Source of the DNA: Paroedura picta
Taxonomy: Eukaryota > Chordata > Lepidosauria > Squamata > Gekkonidae
DNA: 64,000 nucleotides
Direction: 5' to 3'
NCBI RefSeq assembly: GCF_049243985.1
Contig: NC_135384.1
Span: 15,124,501-15,188,500, forward strand
The first letter of the stretch is position 1. Each line of letters opens with the position of its first letter. The notes beneath the pieces are model-generated. The model saw only the letters and a list, made by a program, of their open reading frames with translations. It was not told where the DNA came from and did no database searches. This document shows, piece by piece, positions 43,601 through 54,600 of this stretch. A program made the position numbers and the translations under genes.

Positions 43601-46600
43601 TGTGTGGGGGAGTTAATTCACACTCATTTTCTTCATGTGCCTCTTATTATTATTTTCTAGGTTACAGTATTTAGTGCAGATTAAATTTACCTTGAAGCAT
43701 TTTCCAAATGCATTCTGCCAAAATTATAGAATACATAACTTTACCTTTTCCCTAAGAGTTGATACCAGTCAACTGCCTTATTGAAAGGCTGATATAGAAG
43801 ATATACATAGAAGATACATAGAATATATATATATATATTAAATATAGAAGCTATTCTTACAATATAGGAGTTAAACATAATTTTTTTCAAAATCCTGGTC
43901 TCAAATTTTGTTGAAGAACTTTCTACCACTTTTCATTATGGTTTTCTTATATTTGTTTTGGTCCTTCATGTTCAGTGTTTGGTAAAAGTTAATACTGCAG
44001 TCAAGAAAGCAGAAAAGGTTAGCAGAATTCTCAGATTTTTTAAATGCCATATAATATATGTGAGTTTGGAAACACTTTGTCTTACCTTTTGTACAGTTAT
44101 GAGTTGGTGAATTTATGTGCACTGGGAACTCTGTCCTGAACACAATTTTGAGGAAGATTAGATGGTTGTGTAACATTCGATTCAAGTTGCAGCCCAATTC
44201 AAGAACCCCCTATATAGTTTTCAAGGAAAGAAAACAAATGTGCTTTGCCATTGACAGCCTCTCACTAGCATCCCTGTACTTCCATGGTGGTTTCCCATCC
44301 CAGTATTCAGCAGAACCAACCAGCCTTAGCTTCTAAGATCGTATCAGACTGGAATAGCCAGAAGTACAGATACTTTTATTCAAATAGCATTTAGTATACA
44401 TAAAAGAACATTCCTGGCAAGGTCATGTAACTATATCAAGCTAAATATTCAAGTCCAATAACACCACAGAGATCAAGATTTTCAGAGTATGAACTTTGGA
44501 GAGTCAAAGCACCTTCTCTTGGAGCCTTGACAAATGGAGCTTTGACTAATGAAAATGCATCCACCCAAATCATGCTGGTCTCTAGAAGTTCTTTGTCACT
44601 CAAATCTTGATTATTTAAAGGGACAAACCCAGCTACCATGAGAAAAAGTGGCCGTGACTTACCGGTGGCCGTCGGTTGAAGCAGCGGGCAGCAGGTGGCA
44701 GGATGACGCAGCCGGCGTCTGCCCGCATGCCCCAGAAGGCTGCACGGGCGACGGGGGTGCGAAATCATGGTGGGGTGGAGCTAGGCGCCTTAAATTCACC
44801 TCGTGGCAAGGAACCGTCATTCTGCCGCCGAGTGCTGCCCGAGACAGCTTCCCTCCCTTCCCTCCCTTCCCTCCCTATGTTGCAAGTTTCGGTTTTGGTT
44901 GTTGTTATTGCTATTTTTTTGGCACAGCAGCATTAATGGGCACAAGAGAGACCGTTGGTTCAGGGCCCCAGTCTGCGAACTTCGGCCCTGATGGTAGGGG
45001 CCGAATAAGGGCCCAGCTCAATAACGGGGCCCGCAGCCAGGCAGGCGAGATGGCTGAATGAGATGGGCATGCATCATCCATCATTGACTGCTTCCCTGCG
45101 GGGACTCTGGGGGCAAGGAGCTGCCCTCCTGGCTGGGAGGCAACAGGTCCAGGGGCCCCCAGAGCAAGTATCAATCAGCCAGACAGCTGAGGGGTTTTCG
45201 GTCTTCTCGTGCCCATCGGGCCCACCCTCCAGCTGGGAGGAATGTTGGGTTCAATAAAAAGCTCTGGCCTTGTTAATGCCAGAACTTGTGTTGCATCATC
45301 AGTAGCCCACATGCCGGCCTACCAATCAAACTGCCATGGTGAGTTTCACCATATCACTGCACTAAGCCGCTTCTCAGCTGCAAAGCAGATTATTGGTGGT
45401 TTCAACTTGCAGATGCTTATAACATTTCTAAGAAAAAAATAACCGCAAATGATGATATTGGTCAGAGCTTTAACAACTGATTTATTAAACTGACCAGTTG
45501 AATAAACCACAAGTTTGCTTCAAACCCTGGCTAATCCTGTACAGAAGCAGCATTTTAGTGAGCATTATTAGAGGTGATTATTCATTTTCATTTAGATATG
45601 TACAATTCTATGTTGTGATGGAAGTTGAGCATTTTGTTAATTTCCACCTCTGTGTTGTGCATTTTGGTCACCTCATGGTTGACAATTAATTGGTGACATC
45701 ACAGGAAAGCTATTGCTTAATACAAAGTGCTCATTTGTTTTCTATGACATCCTATTTACTTCCCCACCCCAAAAAAATTTGTCCGGCCACCCATTGTCAA
45801 AAGACAAGTATTCAGTGATAACAACCCTTTCTGTGTATGGACAGGTGACTCCTGTTTCTGTCTGCAATGACCCCTGCCAGCCTGGCTTCAGCAAGTCAAA
45901 GAAGGAGGGAGAGAAATTTTGCTGCTATAATTGTACTCCCTGTCCGGAATGGATGGTCTCTGAGAACAAAGGTAAGAGAAATATTGCAAACTATTCTTGT
46001 AGAACAGAAAGAAGTTATGGGAGAATAAAAGAAGAAACTGCCTCTCTCCATTAATATCTAGCTCAAGTGGACAGTTATCATCATAACATTCCTTTTTTTC
46101 TTTAGACTTTTATATTGGAACAAAATCTTCAGATCACTACTATTTCTTTTGGAATCAAAGCATCTATAACATTATACACTTCTCCAGAATTTTCAGATAA
46201 TTTCTCCATATTTTGATATGACAGGATCTAGATCTCATTTCAAAATTTAAATCTCTGGACAAGCAGAAAGGAGAGAGTCCATTCCTATACGTTGATTGTC
46301 CAATAACCCATTGTATTTAACATTATCCCAAAACTTTGAAAAAAATAGACATAAAGGGGTATTTATTTCTACCTTATGTTTATGATTGTCTCTTAGATAC
46401 TACTCACAAACTTAAAATACTGAAACAGCTCTTTTGATTCCTTCAGATATGGATGCCTGTGTCAAATGTCCAGATCATCAATTTCCCAGTGAAAGCCACC
46501 AGGAATGCCTTTGCAAAGTCCCGAGCTACCTTTCATATAGAGAGACTTTAGGGATCATCTTTGTCATATTGGCTGTATCTTTCTCTCTGATAACATTATT

Positions 46601-47345
46601 CGTCCTTGTGACCTTCCTGAAATACAAGAACACTCCCATTGTGAAAGCCAACAACCGAAGCCTCAGCTACATTCTCCTCCTCTCCCTCCTGCTTTGTTTC
46701 CTCAGCTCTTTGATGTTCATTGGAAAGCCAGGGAAGGTGACCTGCATTCTGCGCCAAACTACTTTCAGCCTCATGTTCTGTGTGGCACTTTCCAGTATCT
46801 TATCCAAAACTATCACTGTGGTCCTGGCCTTCATGGCCACCAAACCTGGGTCTCACATCAGGAGCTGGGTGGGTAAAAAATTGGCCCATTCCATTGTCCT
46901 TTCTGGCTCCTTAATTCATACAGTGATTTGCATTCTTTGGGTTTGTATTTCTCCTCCTTTCCCACAAATGAATATGCATGCACAAGCCAGGGAAATCATC
47001 CTGGAATGTAATGAGGGCTCTGCTATGATGTTTTACTCTGTCCTTGGCTATCTGGGCTTTCTGGCCAGTGTCAGCTTCACAGTGGCTTTTCTTGCCAGGA
47101 AGTTACCTGGCAGTTTCAATGAAGCCAAGTTCATCACTTTCAGTATGTTGGTCTTTTGCAGTGTTTGGTTTTCCTTTATTCCATCTTACTTGAGCTCTAA
47201 AGGAAAATCCATGGTGGCCGTGGAGATCTTCTCTATCTTGTCCTCTGCTGCTGGCTTACTGGTTTGCATCTTTTCCCCAAAATGCTACATCATTTTGCTG
47301 AGGCCAGAAATGAATATTCGGAAGCAGATAATTAGGACCATGTGA
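40432..47345 (+). CDS. Vomeronasal type-2 receptor (V2R26-like), copy A, six exons
   Basis: Class C GPCR of vomeronasal neurons, predicted to bind peptide-type cues and signal through Go. Exons: 40,432-40,655; 41,835-42,126; 42,221-43,072; 43,282-43,509; 45,845-45,971; 46,447-47,345. They sum to 2,622 bases, 873 residues plus stop, normal for the family, and all frames are open. Order: signal peptide and ligand-domain start (exon 1), Venus-flytrap domain (exons 2-4), nine-cysteine domain (exon 5 and start of 6), seven TM segments (exon 6; [44 protein letters not shown]). An in-frame ATG at 40,384 is possible, but MLLLLV at 40,432 gives a clean signal peptide and is shared with the other copies. 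Odd points: a tenth cysteine after the cysteine domain, and a private LTR-like insertion in intron 4. Confidence 0.92.
41064..41643 (+). mobile_element. LTR-like fossil in V2R-A intron 1
   Basis: Ends TAGCAG and CTGCTA, TATA box TATATA at 41,192, family block GAGCCTGTTGGCAGGAAGTA, and AATAAA at 41,572. The same insertion sits at the same place in copies B (51,931) and C (62,953), so it predates the duplications. No internal region; broken. Confidence 0.65.
41835..42126 (+). CDS. V2R copy A, exon 2
   Basis: 292 bases, entering in phase 2 and leaving in phase 0. Encodes [20 protein letters not shown] and the first lobe of the flytrap. Acceptor TTCCCTGTAG, donor CAG|GTAAGC. Confidence 0.9.
42221..43072 (+). 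CDS. V2R copy A, exon 3
   Basis: 852 bases (284 codons, phase 0 to 0). Encodes the bulk of the ligand-binding domain from [10 protein letters not shown] to ENIEPWQ. Acceptor TCCCTTTCAG. The donor CAG|GTACTG is weak, but copy B has the same one. Confidence 0.92.
43282..43509 (+). CDS. V2R copy A, exon 4
   Basis: 228 bases, the canonical length for this V2R exon, from [13 protein letters not shown] to IVWHRSFNQ. It contains no ATG-initiated frame of its own across its first half. The donor CAG|GTGTCT departs from the usual GTAAGT or GTGAGT. Confidence 0.88.
43510..45844. other. V2R-A intron 4
   Basis: Matches intron 4 of copy B along most of its length, including a (TG)n run near 43,583-43,602 and an (AT)n run near 43,825. 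It is longer than B because of the LTR-like insertion at 44,645-45,330. No exon is recognised. Confidence 0.7.
44645..45330 (+). mobile_element. LTR-like fossil in V2R-A intron 4, private to copy A
   Basis: Copy B reads straight across this site (CATGAGAAACTGCCCTGG near 55,287), so the insertion came after the A/B split. It has the family layout: GTGGCCGTGACTTACC start, pyrimidine-rich CTTCCCTCCCTTCCCTCCC, and AATAAAAAGCTCTGGCCTTG at 45,254. No internal region; the exact ends are uncertain. Confidence 0.6.
45845..45971 (+). CDS. V2R copy A, exon 5
   Basis: 127 bases, phase 0 to 1. Encodes most of the nine-cysteine domain ([30 protein letters not shown]). Tryptophan in PEWM replaces the glycine of copy B, and NC replaces DC. 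Confidence 0.9.
46447..47345 (+). CDS. V2R copy A, exon 6
   Basis: 899 bases. Finishes the cysteine domain ([14 protein letters not shown]) and encodes all seven membrane segments to the stop TGA at 47,343. It has KQII near the C terminus where copy B has lost one codon (KII). ECLCKV has an extra cysteine that copy B lacks. Confidence 0.95.
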
Positions 47346-47405
47346 GGATATCAGCAATAGTTTTCTTGATACCAAAATCTGGTATCAATGGAAATGACCA
47401 TGGAA

Positions 47406-47411
47406 AATAAA
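47406..47411 (+). promoter_or_regulatory. Candidate poly-A signal of V2R copy A
   Basis: AATAAA about 60 bases after the stop. The aligned position in copy B reads AATAAT; B has an AATAAA at 58,455 instead. Confidence 0.4.
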
Positions 47412-48117
47412 ACAGGACTCTTCTGGAGCCAAAGTAATCTAATGTCATGAAGCATCGAAGTGTGATAAATAACCTAACTCAACGCACCACAGAAGTTCCA
47501 TAATCTTCTTCAGATAGTATTTTTTCTCTGAACATAAATGTTCTCACAACAAAAGAGTCCTCTAGCTCTGTGTTGTGAGGAGAAGAGTGAGGAACTCTAC
47601 ACAACAACAAAAAAAGACACATTGTCTTATTCTTTCTGGATCTTTTATTCAAATTGGTTATTTTTTTCTACACTTTGGCTAAATACTCTCTTTGCATTCC
47701 AGCCAACCAAACGCTCTTCACCAGTAATTCAGTAAATAAATCTGTGCAGACAGTAAATTTATATTCAGATAAGACCATGATTCTCACTGAACTCTACTAG
47801 GCTGCACTTTTTAAATGCTTAATGCACTTAATTGGCAAATCTAGGCCAAGTCATCAGTTTCCCAGTTTTCAAATGTGGCAAGGAATAAGCAGAGCCACTA
47901 TTGATGCAGCATTTGGACGTTGGGAGCCCCACTGAATCTTGTGGGTTGCATGCTGGACTTACACAGGGAGCACAGCAAGGGGAGAAAGTTAGACCCCACG
48001 GTGTGTATAAGGATGCCGTGCAACTGGGTCCCATCCTCTTTGCTCAGCATGCTACAGAGCAGCTTCCCTCCCTCCCATCCTATGTGATGTGTAAACAGCT
48101 GTGTGACTGAGGTGGAT
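47412..48117. other. 3' flank of V2R copy A
   Basis: Shared with the flank of copy B up to about 47,820. At 47,940-48,115 a piece with CTTCCCTCCCTCCCATCCTA and TGTGATGTGTAAACAGCTG recurs at 59,190-59,255 and may be an LTR-like scrap. Confidence 0.45.
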
Positions 48118-49005
48118 AGAATCATAGACTCAAATAATAATAGGGTAGGAAGGGACATCCTAGGTCATATAGTCCAGCCCCCTGCACTATGCAGGACACT
48201 CAAAACTCATCCACTGTATCCTGCCCCCCCCCCTTGAGACTTCACAGAATCAGCCTCTCCATCAGATGGCTATCTAGCCCCCGTTTAAAAATTTCTAAAG
48301 ATTTTAAAATTTCCACCCCACCACCTACTGAGGAAGCCTTTTTCACTGAAAAACCGCCCTGCCAGGAACATTGGTTCTGGTCTGTCCCTCCGGGCAAGGG
48401 AGAAAAACTCTGCTCCATCGTCTATATGGCATCCTTTTATATGCTTGAAGATGGTTATCAGTTTGCCCTCTCAGTCATCTCCTCTCCAGGCTAAACAGAC
48501 CAAGCTCCCCCAATCTTTCTTCATACATTTTGGTCTCCAAACCCTGCACCATCTTAGTTGCCCTCCTCTGGACACACTCCAGTTTATCTACATCCCTCTT
48601 CAATTGGGGTGCCCAAAACAGAATACAGTACTCCAAATAAGGCGAAACCAGAGCAGAGTACAGCGGTACCATGACCTCCTATGGTCTGGACACGATACTC
48701 CATTTGATATAGCGCAAAATCCCCTTTGCCTTTTTAGCCACAGAGTCACACCACTGTCTCATGTTCAATGTATGGTCTACTAAGTCACCTAGATTGTTTT
48801 TGCACATGATCCTGCCAAGACAATTCTCCCCCATCCTATATTGGCGTATTTGGTTTTTCCTACATGAATGCAGAACTTTACATTTGTCCCTATTGAATTT
48901 CATTGTATTCAGTTTAGCCCACAATCATTTATAAATATGTTGAACAACACAGGCCCCAGGACAGATCTCTGGGGAACTCGACTTATCAGGGAGTCTGGTG
49001 GGTGT
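48118..49005 (-). mobile_element. CR1 LINE, C-terminal and 3' part
   Basis: Minus-strand frames carry reverse transcriptase C-terminal blocks: WAKLNTMKFNRDKCKVLHS, LGDLVDHTLNMRQWCDSVA and [20 protein letters not shown], in CR1 order, running into the 3' end AGAATCATAGACTC at 48,119. It is 5' truncated with frame interruptions. The same element occurs after copy B at 59,275, so it belongs to the duplicated unit. Confidence 0.88.
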
Positions 49006-49268
49006 TGTACAAGAAAAATAAAACAATGAATACTGTCTCCAAGACCCAGCAGGGCCTCATTCCACTGATTGACCTGGAGGGTATTAGATCAGTATTATTC
49101 AGTAATGACATTCAGTATCATATGGCTCTTGAGAGATGAAGGACTGGATACACTCTCTGTGACTTGGTTTATAATATGGCAGCTGAGATTGACAGTTGAA
49201 AAATATCCCAGTCAAAGACATTCCCACGGTTTATATCATTTTAAAAAGACCATGTCATTCCCAGACCA
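49006..49268. other. Spacer between CR1 and Helitron-derived segment in unit B
   Basis: No counterpart is seen in unit C, where CR1 joins the Helitron-derived segment directly near 59,952. Nothing else is recognised. Confidence 0.45.
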
Positions 49269-49620
49269 CAACAGGGGATGCTGATTCCACATTCAGACCA
49301 CATTTTCACAAAAGAACATTGTCTAAAAGGAAATACTCCTTCAAACACCACACCCCCAAACACATCACCACATCCAACATCTCTGCTCTCTCCAACTCTC
49401 TTCTGAACAAGCCACTTCCACTCACTGAAAGCCACAAACAACCAAGAACTTCAAGCCAGCCAACACAAAAAAAGAACATCATGCCTGAAACACCACATCA
49501 TTTCACACACACCACCAATTCCCACCAGGACTCGCCCCCAATTTATCACCTGCATTGTATATCAATAAAACATAGCCTGACATGTTTATGATTTATTCAA
49601 AGTTTGTTCTTATTACACAG
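49269..49620 (+). repeat. Helitron-derived 3' segment at start of V2R unit B
   Basis: GATTCCACATTCAGACCACA, then ACACCCCCAAACACATCACC and CATCTCTGCTCTCTCCAACT match the sequence following the helicase remnant at 37,252. The coding part of the helicase is absent here. Confidence 0.65.
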
Positions 49621-51447
49621 TTATCGCCGAAAACTTTTTCCATTGTACACAAACTGTCACCTGGCATCCCTACTCTTCTGTGACTTCCAAAGGCACAGAT
49701 TTCCACGAGGTTGACTGATCCAAAAACACTGGAAAACATTACTAAGTCACTGACATCCTCAGATCCCCACCTGTCCCACCCAGCTCCCTCTGGACCACCA
49801 AGTACCCCATCACAGCCAACCCATTTTTTCTCCAGTACCCTCGAAATAAGTTCCCATTGTGCAGTTTCCCCCATCCAAAATGTCCTGTTCCCCCTGAAGG
49901 AGTGCTCTGTATATTCTGCAGACCACCTCCTGTTCTTACAGTCCATGTGTCAATATGGTCCCTAGAGGATTACAGATGGGACTTTACAAGTCCTACAGTC
50001 GCCAGAACCTTCTGCCTCAAACTCCACATTATTTCTGGAACACCCAACACTTTACACACAAGACACCCCCCCTCCCCCATGCTAGTACCTGTTGTATTTA
50101 TAGATACAAAATGCTTTAATTCTATTAAATGAATATAAATATTTACTATTTTATTTATAGTAAATATAAACTAGAATGTATAATTCTAGTAAATAAATTT
50201 AAATAAATATATCTATATTTAAATATAAATAAATAAATAAATTTACTATTTAATTCTAGTAAATAAATATAATTCTTCTTCTAAAGGTATCTGCAGGCTT
50301 AAAAATGTCAGGGACCTCTGACATGTGTGACATACATGCTATGCTGAGACAAGACTGAAAAAGGGATGAACTGCAGTTGCATGGAAGGCACCGGTGTCAG
50401 CTGACACATTTTAGGCCTGGTACGTTAGGAGAAGGCAACTGTGTTGGGTTAATGCCAGCTGAAGACGATGTGGTTGCTCACAATCAGTTGTCATTTTGAT
50501 GTCCATGCACACACTAAATCACAAAGCAGAGCAAAGGCTAAAGGTAACAAACTATTTGACAGTTTTCTAGGTGGAAGAAATCAGTCACTTAGGCCCCCAC
50601 CTTTTCTAAATCTGTATTGCCCAAAGACATATTGAAGGTTTCTGAATCACAAAGGGATCAGCTGGCTTGTCTGAATTTGGAGACAACAAACCTTTCTGCC
50701 TACCTGTGTAGTTCACAGTACAGCTGGTGTGGGGCCTTGAATCAGTCCTCAGTGGGGGGCAATCATCTCCAGCAAATTGTCAAAATAACTAGTGTTTTCC
50801 TTGTTAGCAGTGGATTTCCTGAAAGCTCAAGCAAATAACAAGACCTTCATTTAAGTCGTACAAAATCAAGACTTCTTCATAAGAACTGCATATAGGTAGA
50901 AACAGGTCACTGGTGATCCGTTGTATTCCCCTTTCCCGTTCTGTTTCATGTAGGTTTCTTTTGCCTCTTTCCCTCAGATATTGTTTCTCATTGATTTAAA
51001 TGTCACTTCTATATATAATATTGTATCTTATCCTTTCTCTTCCCTCAATCCCATCATTATTTCTGGGTTTAAAAAAAATCTGAAGAAAATATCACAAATG
51101 AAAAACCTCTTTGCTAAGAGCCACACTCAGTGCAATACAAATGCTGCTTTTAGAAATTAAATAATTATTGTCTCCATTAATATGGAAGAATATTATTATT
51201 CTCAAATCATAAAACAAAACCTATTTATACTTATTGTCCTATATTGATCTATTGTACATGACAGGGAAATGATTTTTTTTATGGAGAAGCATTCCTTTAA
51301 TGTTGGGGTCGGGTGTCATTTGGATTTTAAGCAGTGAACCAAAAATTTCAGTAGAAACACGAATAATGACACAACAAAACTGATGTGATGAAGTATAATG
51401 AATAGCAAAGTGATATTCTGCATCCGGAAGGGAATCTTGTCACTGAG
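49621..51447 (+). promoter_or_regulatory. Upstream flank of V2R copy B
   Basis: Close to the flank of copy C, including an AT-rich block at 50,110-50,275 and the CAGGTCACTGGTGATCC region at 50,906 that copy A lacks. The promoter probably lies here but cannot be fixed by eye. Confidence 0.4.
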
Positions 51448-51671
51448 ATGCTGCTGCCACGGATCCTGGTGCTGCTGGTGCTGCCAAGTTGTATAGTGTG
51501 TTGGATGTCTTCCATTAATTGCTCCATATACGATGACCCCTTTCCAATTCCTCACAAGTTTTATCAGCCAGGTGACCTTCTTATTGGTGGGATCACCGCT
51601 CAGGTTGTTTTCTTCAATAACCCTCCATCTTTCCTAGAACACCCGGCAAGCATGGTGGTTGAAGAACCTGG
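51448..51671 (+). CDS. V2R copy B, exon 1
   Basis: 224 bases; signal peptide plus [18 protein letters not shown]. Donor GG|GTAAGG. The most divergent exon relative to A and C. Confidence 0.87.
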
Positions 51672-54600
51672 GTAAGGATTTGGATTTTTTTCTTTGACTA
51701 AATCTGATCACTGTGTTCATTTAGTGAGTAAGTAACCACAGGTTACATTTTCTTTCTGCAATTTGCTTGGATCATTCTAGTCATGCAATGCATAAATAAA
51801 AATAGTTTTTGTTTTCATTGGAAAGAATAGCATTTCAGCATGTGCAACGTTGTACATCTTATTTACTTGTAAATCTACCCTCTCTCTCCCTCCTCTCTTG
51901 ACCTGCCTGCTTGCTGACTCCTTTGATAATTAACGGGCGTGACTCACCCATGGCTACCACTGATGAAGCAGGTGGTGGCAGGAAGTATAGGAGTGTGGCC
52001 TTTCAGGCTGGCAGGCCATGGGATCATAGGCAAGTGACCTATGGTGATATGAATGCCTGGTGGGCCCCAGTCGCTTCCAAGTTAGGAATTCCAGACTCAA
52101 AGGACCTGCTCCCCTAGCTGGGATGGAGTGGGTACCAAGGAATCCAAGACACCTCGAGTTAAGCAGCCAGAAGGCTGAGGAGTCAGGCTTCATACTGCAC
52201 AGGGCCAATCCTTTGGAGACTGGCATTATAATAAACGGCTACAGCTATATTTATCCCAAAATGTAAATTGGGTCATCATTGGCAGAACTGCCACACTAAT
52301 CAATGTTACCATGTGAAACCAAACCTATATGAAAATAGGTTGGCAAAGACGGACCATAAAAGTCCATTACAACTGTACGGGCCTGATTTCCTTTGTTGGC
52401 TGTGCAAAATGTTTATGTATTAAAAATGAGGATTTAGTTAAAGGCCCTGCTAAAGAAACCAGTTCATAAACAGGAAGTTCAGCTGGGAGGAAGATCACTG
52501 TAAATGCAGTTTGGTTGCTTTCTTACATATCTTCTCTGTAGGTCCATAACAAAAAACTACCAGTATATTTTAGCCTTGGCTTTTGCTGTAAAAGAGCTGA
52601 ATGAGAATCCCAACTTCTTAACAAACACCAGCTTGGGTCTCTACATCCTCAATAGCTACGGCCTTGGAAGGATGACATTTAAGGCCACACTCAGCATCCT
52701 TTCTGTGCAGCAGAGGCTGGTCCCTAACTTCAGCTGTGATAACCGGCAGAAATTCATAGCTGTAATTGGAGGGCGTTTGTTTGAAACCTCTGCTCAGATG
52801 GCCTCCATTCTGAACATTTACAAGGCTCCTCAGGTAAGCCATAAACATTGACTTAACAATTCCAGAATCTCATTGAATATGCTGATTTCATTCATGAAAA
52901 TGACAGAGATTTTTTTTCCCTTTCAGCTGACTTATGGATCGTTTCCCCTTGCAAAGAGTGACAAAAAACAATTCCCTTCCATATATCAGATGGTGCCTGA
53001 CGACACCTATCAGTACAGGGGAGTTGTAAAGTTACTTCATCATTTTCAATGGACTTGGATTGGGCTCCTGGCTATGGATGATGATATGGGAAACCAGTTT
53101 TTGCAGATAATAATACCTCTCCTCTCTGAGAATAGCATTTGTTTCGCATTCATATACAAAATAACAAAGGTGGCTTACATAAATGACATGTCAGAATTTG
53201 TGGTAAACCAAGGTGAACAATACCCAGTATTAATGGACAAAAAAATCAATGTATTTTATGTTTATGGAGAACTTTCAGCCATGATGACTTTAAGAATCAC
53301 ACTTTATTTTTTTCCTTTCATTTTGCTACCCAATCTGGATAAGGTGTGGATAGTTACATCACAGTGGGACTTTGAGTCATTTGCTATCCAAAGATTTTTA
53401 GATACAGACTCCCTCCATGGTGCCCTTTCCTTTGCAGTCCATTCCAATCAGCCTCCTGGATTCCAGGAATTCCTGCAGACCATAAGACCATCCTGGGCTG
53501 GAGGAGATGGTTTCATTCAGACCTTTTGGGAGCAAGCATTCAGCTGTACATTGAAATATGAGCAAGGGGATATGAAGAAAATCTGCAGCGGGGAGGAGAA
53601 ACTGGAGAGTCTTCCTGGCCCTTTATTTGAAATGCAGATGACTGGCCATAGCTATAATGTCTACAACGCTGTCTATGCTGTGGCCCATGCTTTACACAAT
53701 ATCCACACACATGAGTCCAAACACAGGAAAAAATTGGAGGGTGGGAAAATGGATATTGAGAATATAGAGCCTTGGCAGGTACTGAAATTTTTCAAACCGG
53801 TTGACGTATCATACATAGAATGCTTCTCTTTCTACTTCCAGTTTCCATGTTAAGTTCTCCCACCAACATAATGATGCAGAAATCTTTCTGTTTCTGTCCT
53901 TGATGTGTTTCTGTATAGCTTAGTTTTTTTTGGCCTGCTGCAATGTTTTTAGTATTGTAACTATTCTTTCTGTTTTATTTTTTTTCCATTCTAGATACAC
54001 AAGTTTTTAAGGAAAACCTTCTTCAACAATTCAGTCGGAGAAAGCGTACAGTTTGATCAAGATGCACAATTAGTTACAGTTTTTGATGTCACCAATTGGG
54101 TTACCTTCTCAAATGGGTCATTTGTTAGGGTAAAAGTCGGACGTCTGGATCCTCAGGCCCCTTCAGAGAATGAGCTCACTCTAGAAGACGATCAAATTGT
54201 GTGGCACAGAAGCTTTAACCAGGTGTCTGATTTCCTCCAATCAATTCCTACTTTTGCAAGCAAGACCAATGCCATTTCAAGCAATGATCAAAGAATATAT
54301 GTGTGTGTGTGTGTGGGGGAGTTAATTCACGCTCATTTTCTACATGTGCCTCTTTCTATTATTTTCTAGGTTACAGTTTTGAGTGCAGATTAAATTTGTC
54401 TTGAAGCATTTTCCAAAATTATAGAATGCACAACTTTACCTTTTCCCTAAGAGTTAAGATACCAGTCAACTGCCTTACTGCAAGGCTGATATAGAAGATA
54501 CATATAGAAGATGTATAGAATATATATATTAAATATAGAAGCTATTCTTACAATATAGAAGTTAAAGAATTTATCAAAATCTTGGTCTCAAATCTTTCTA

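Noticed and set aside
44436-45174. Frames of 86-137 codons in V2R-A intron 4
   Set aside because: GC-rich LTR-like insertion absent from copy B; no domain.
48445-48783. 112-codon plus-strand frame
   Set aside because: Antisense shadow of the CR1 reverse transcriptase.
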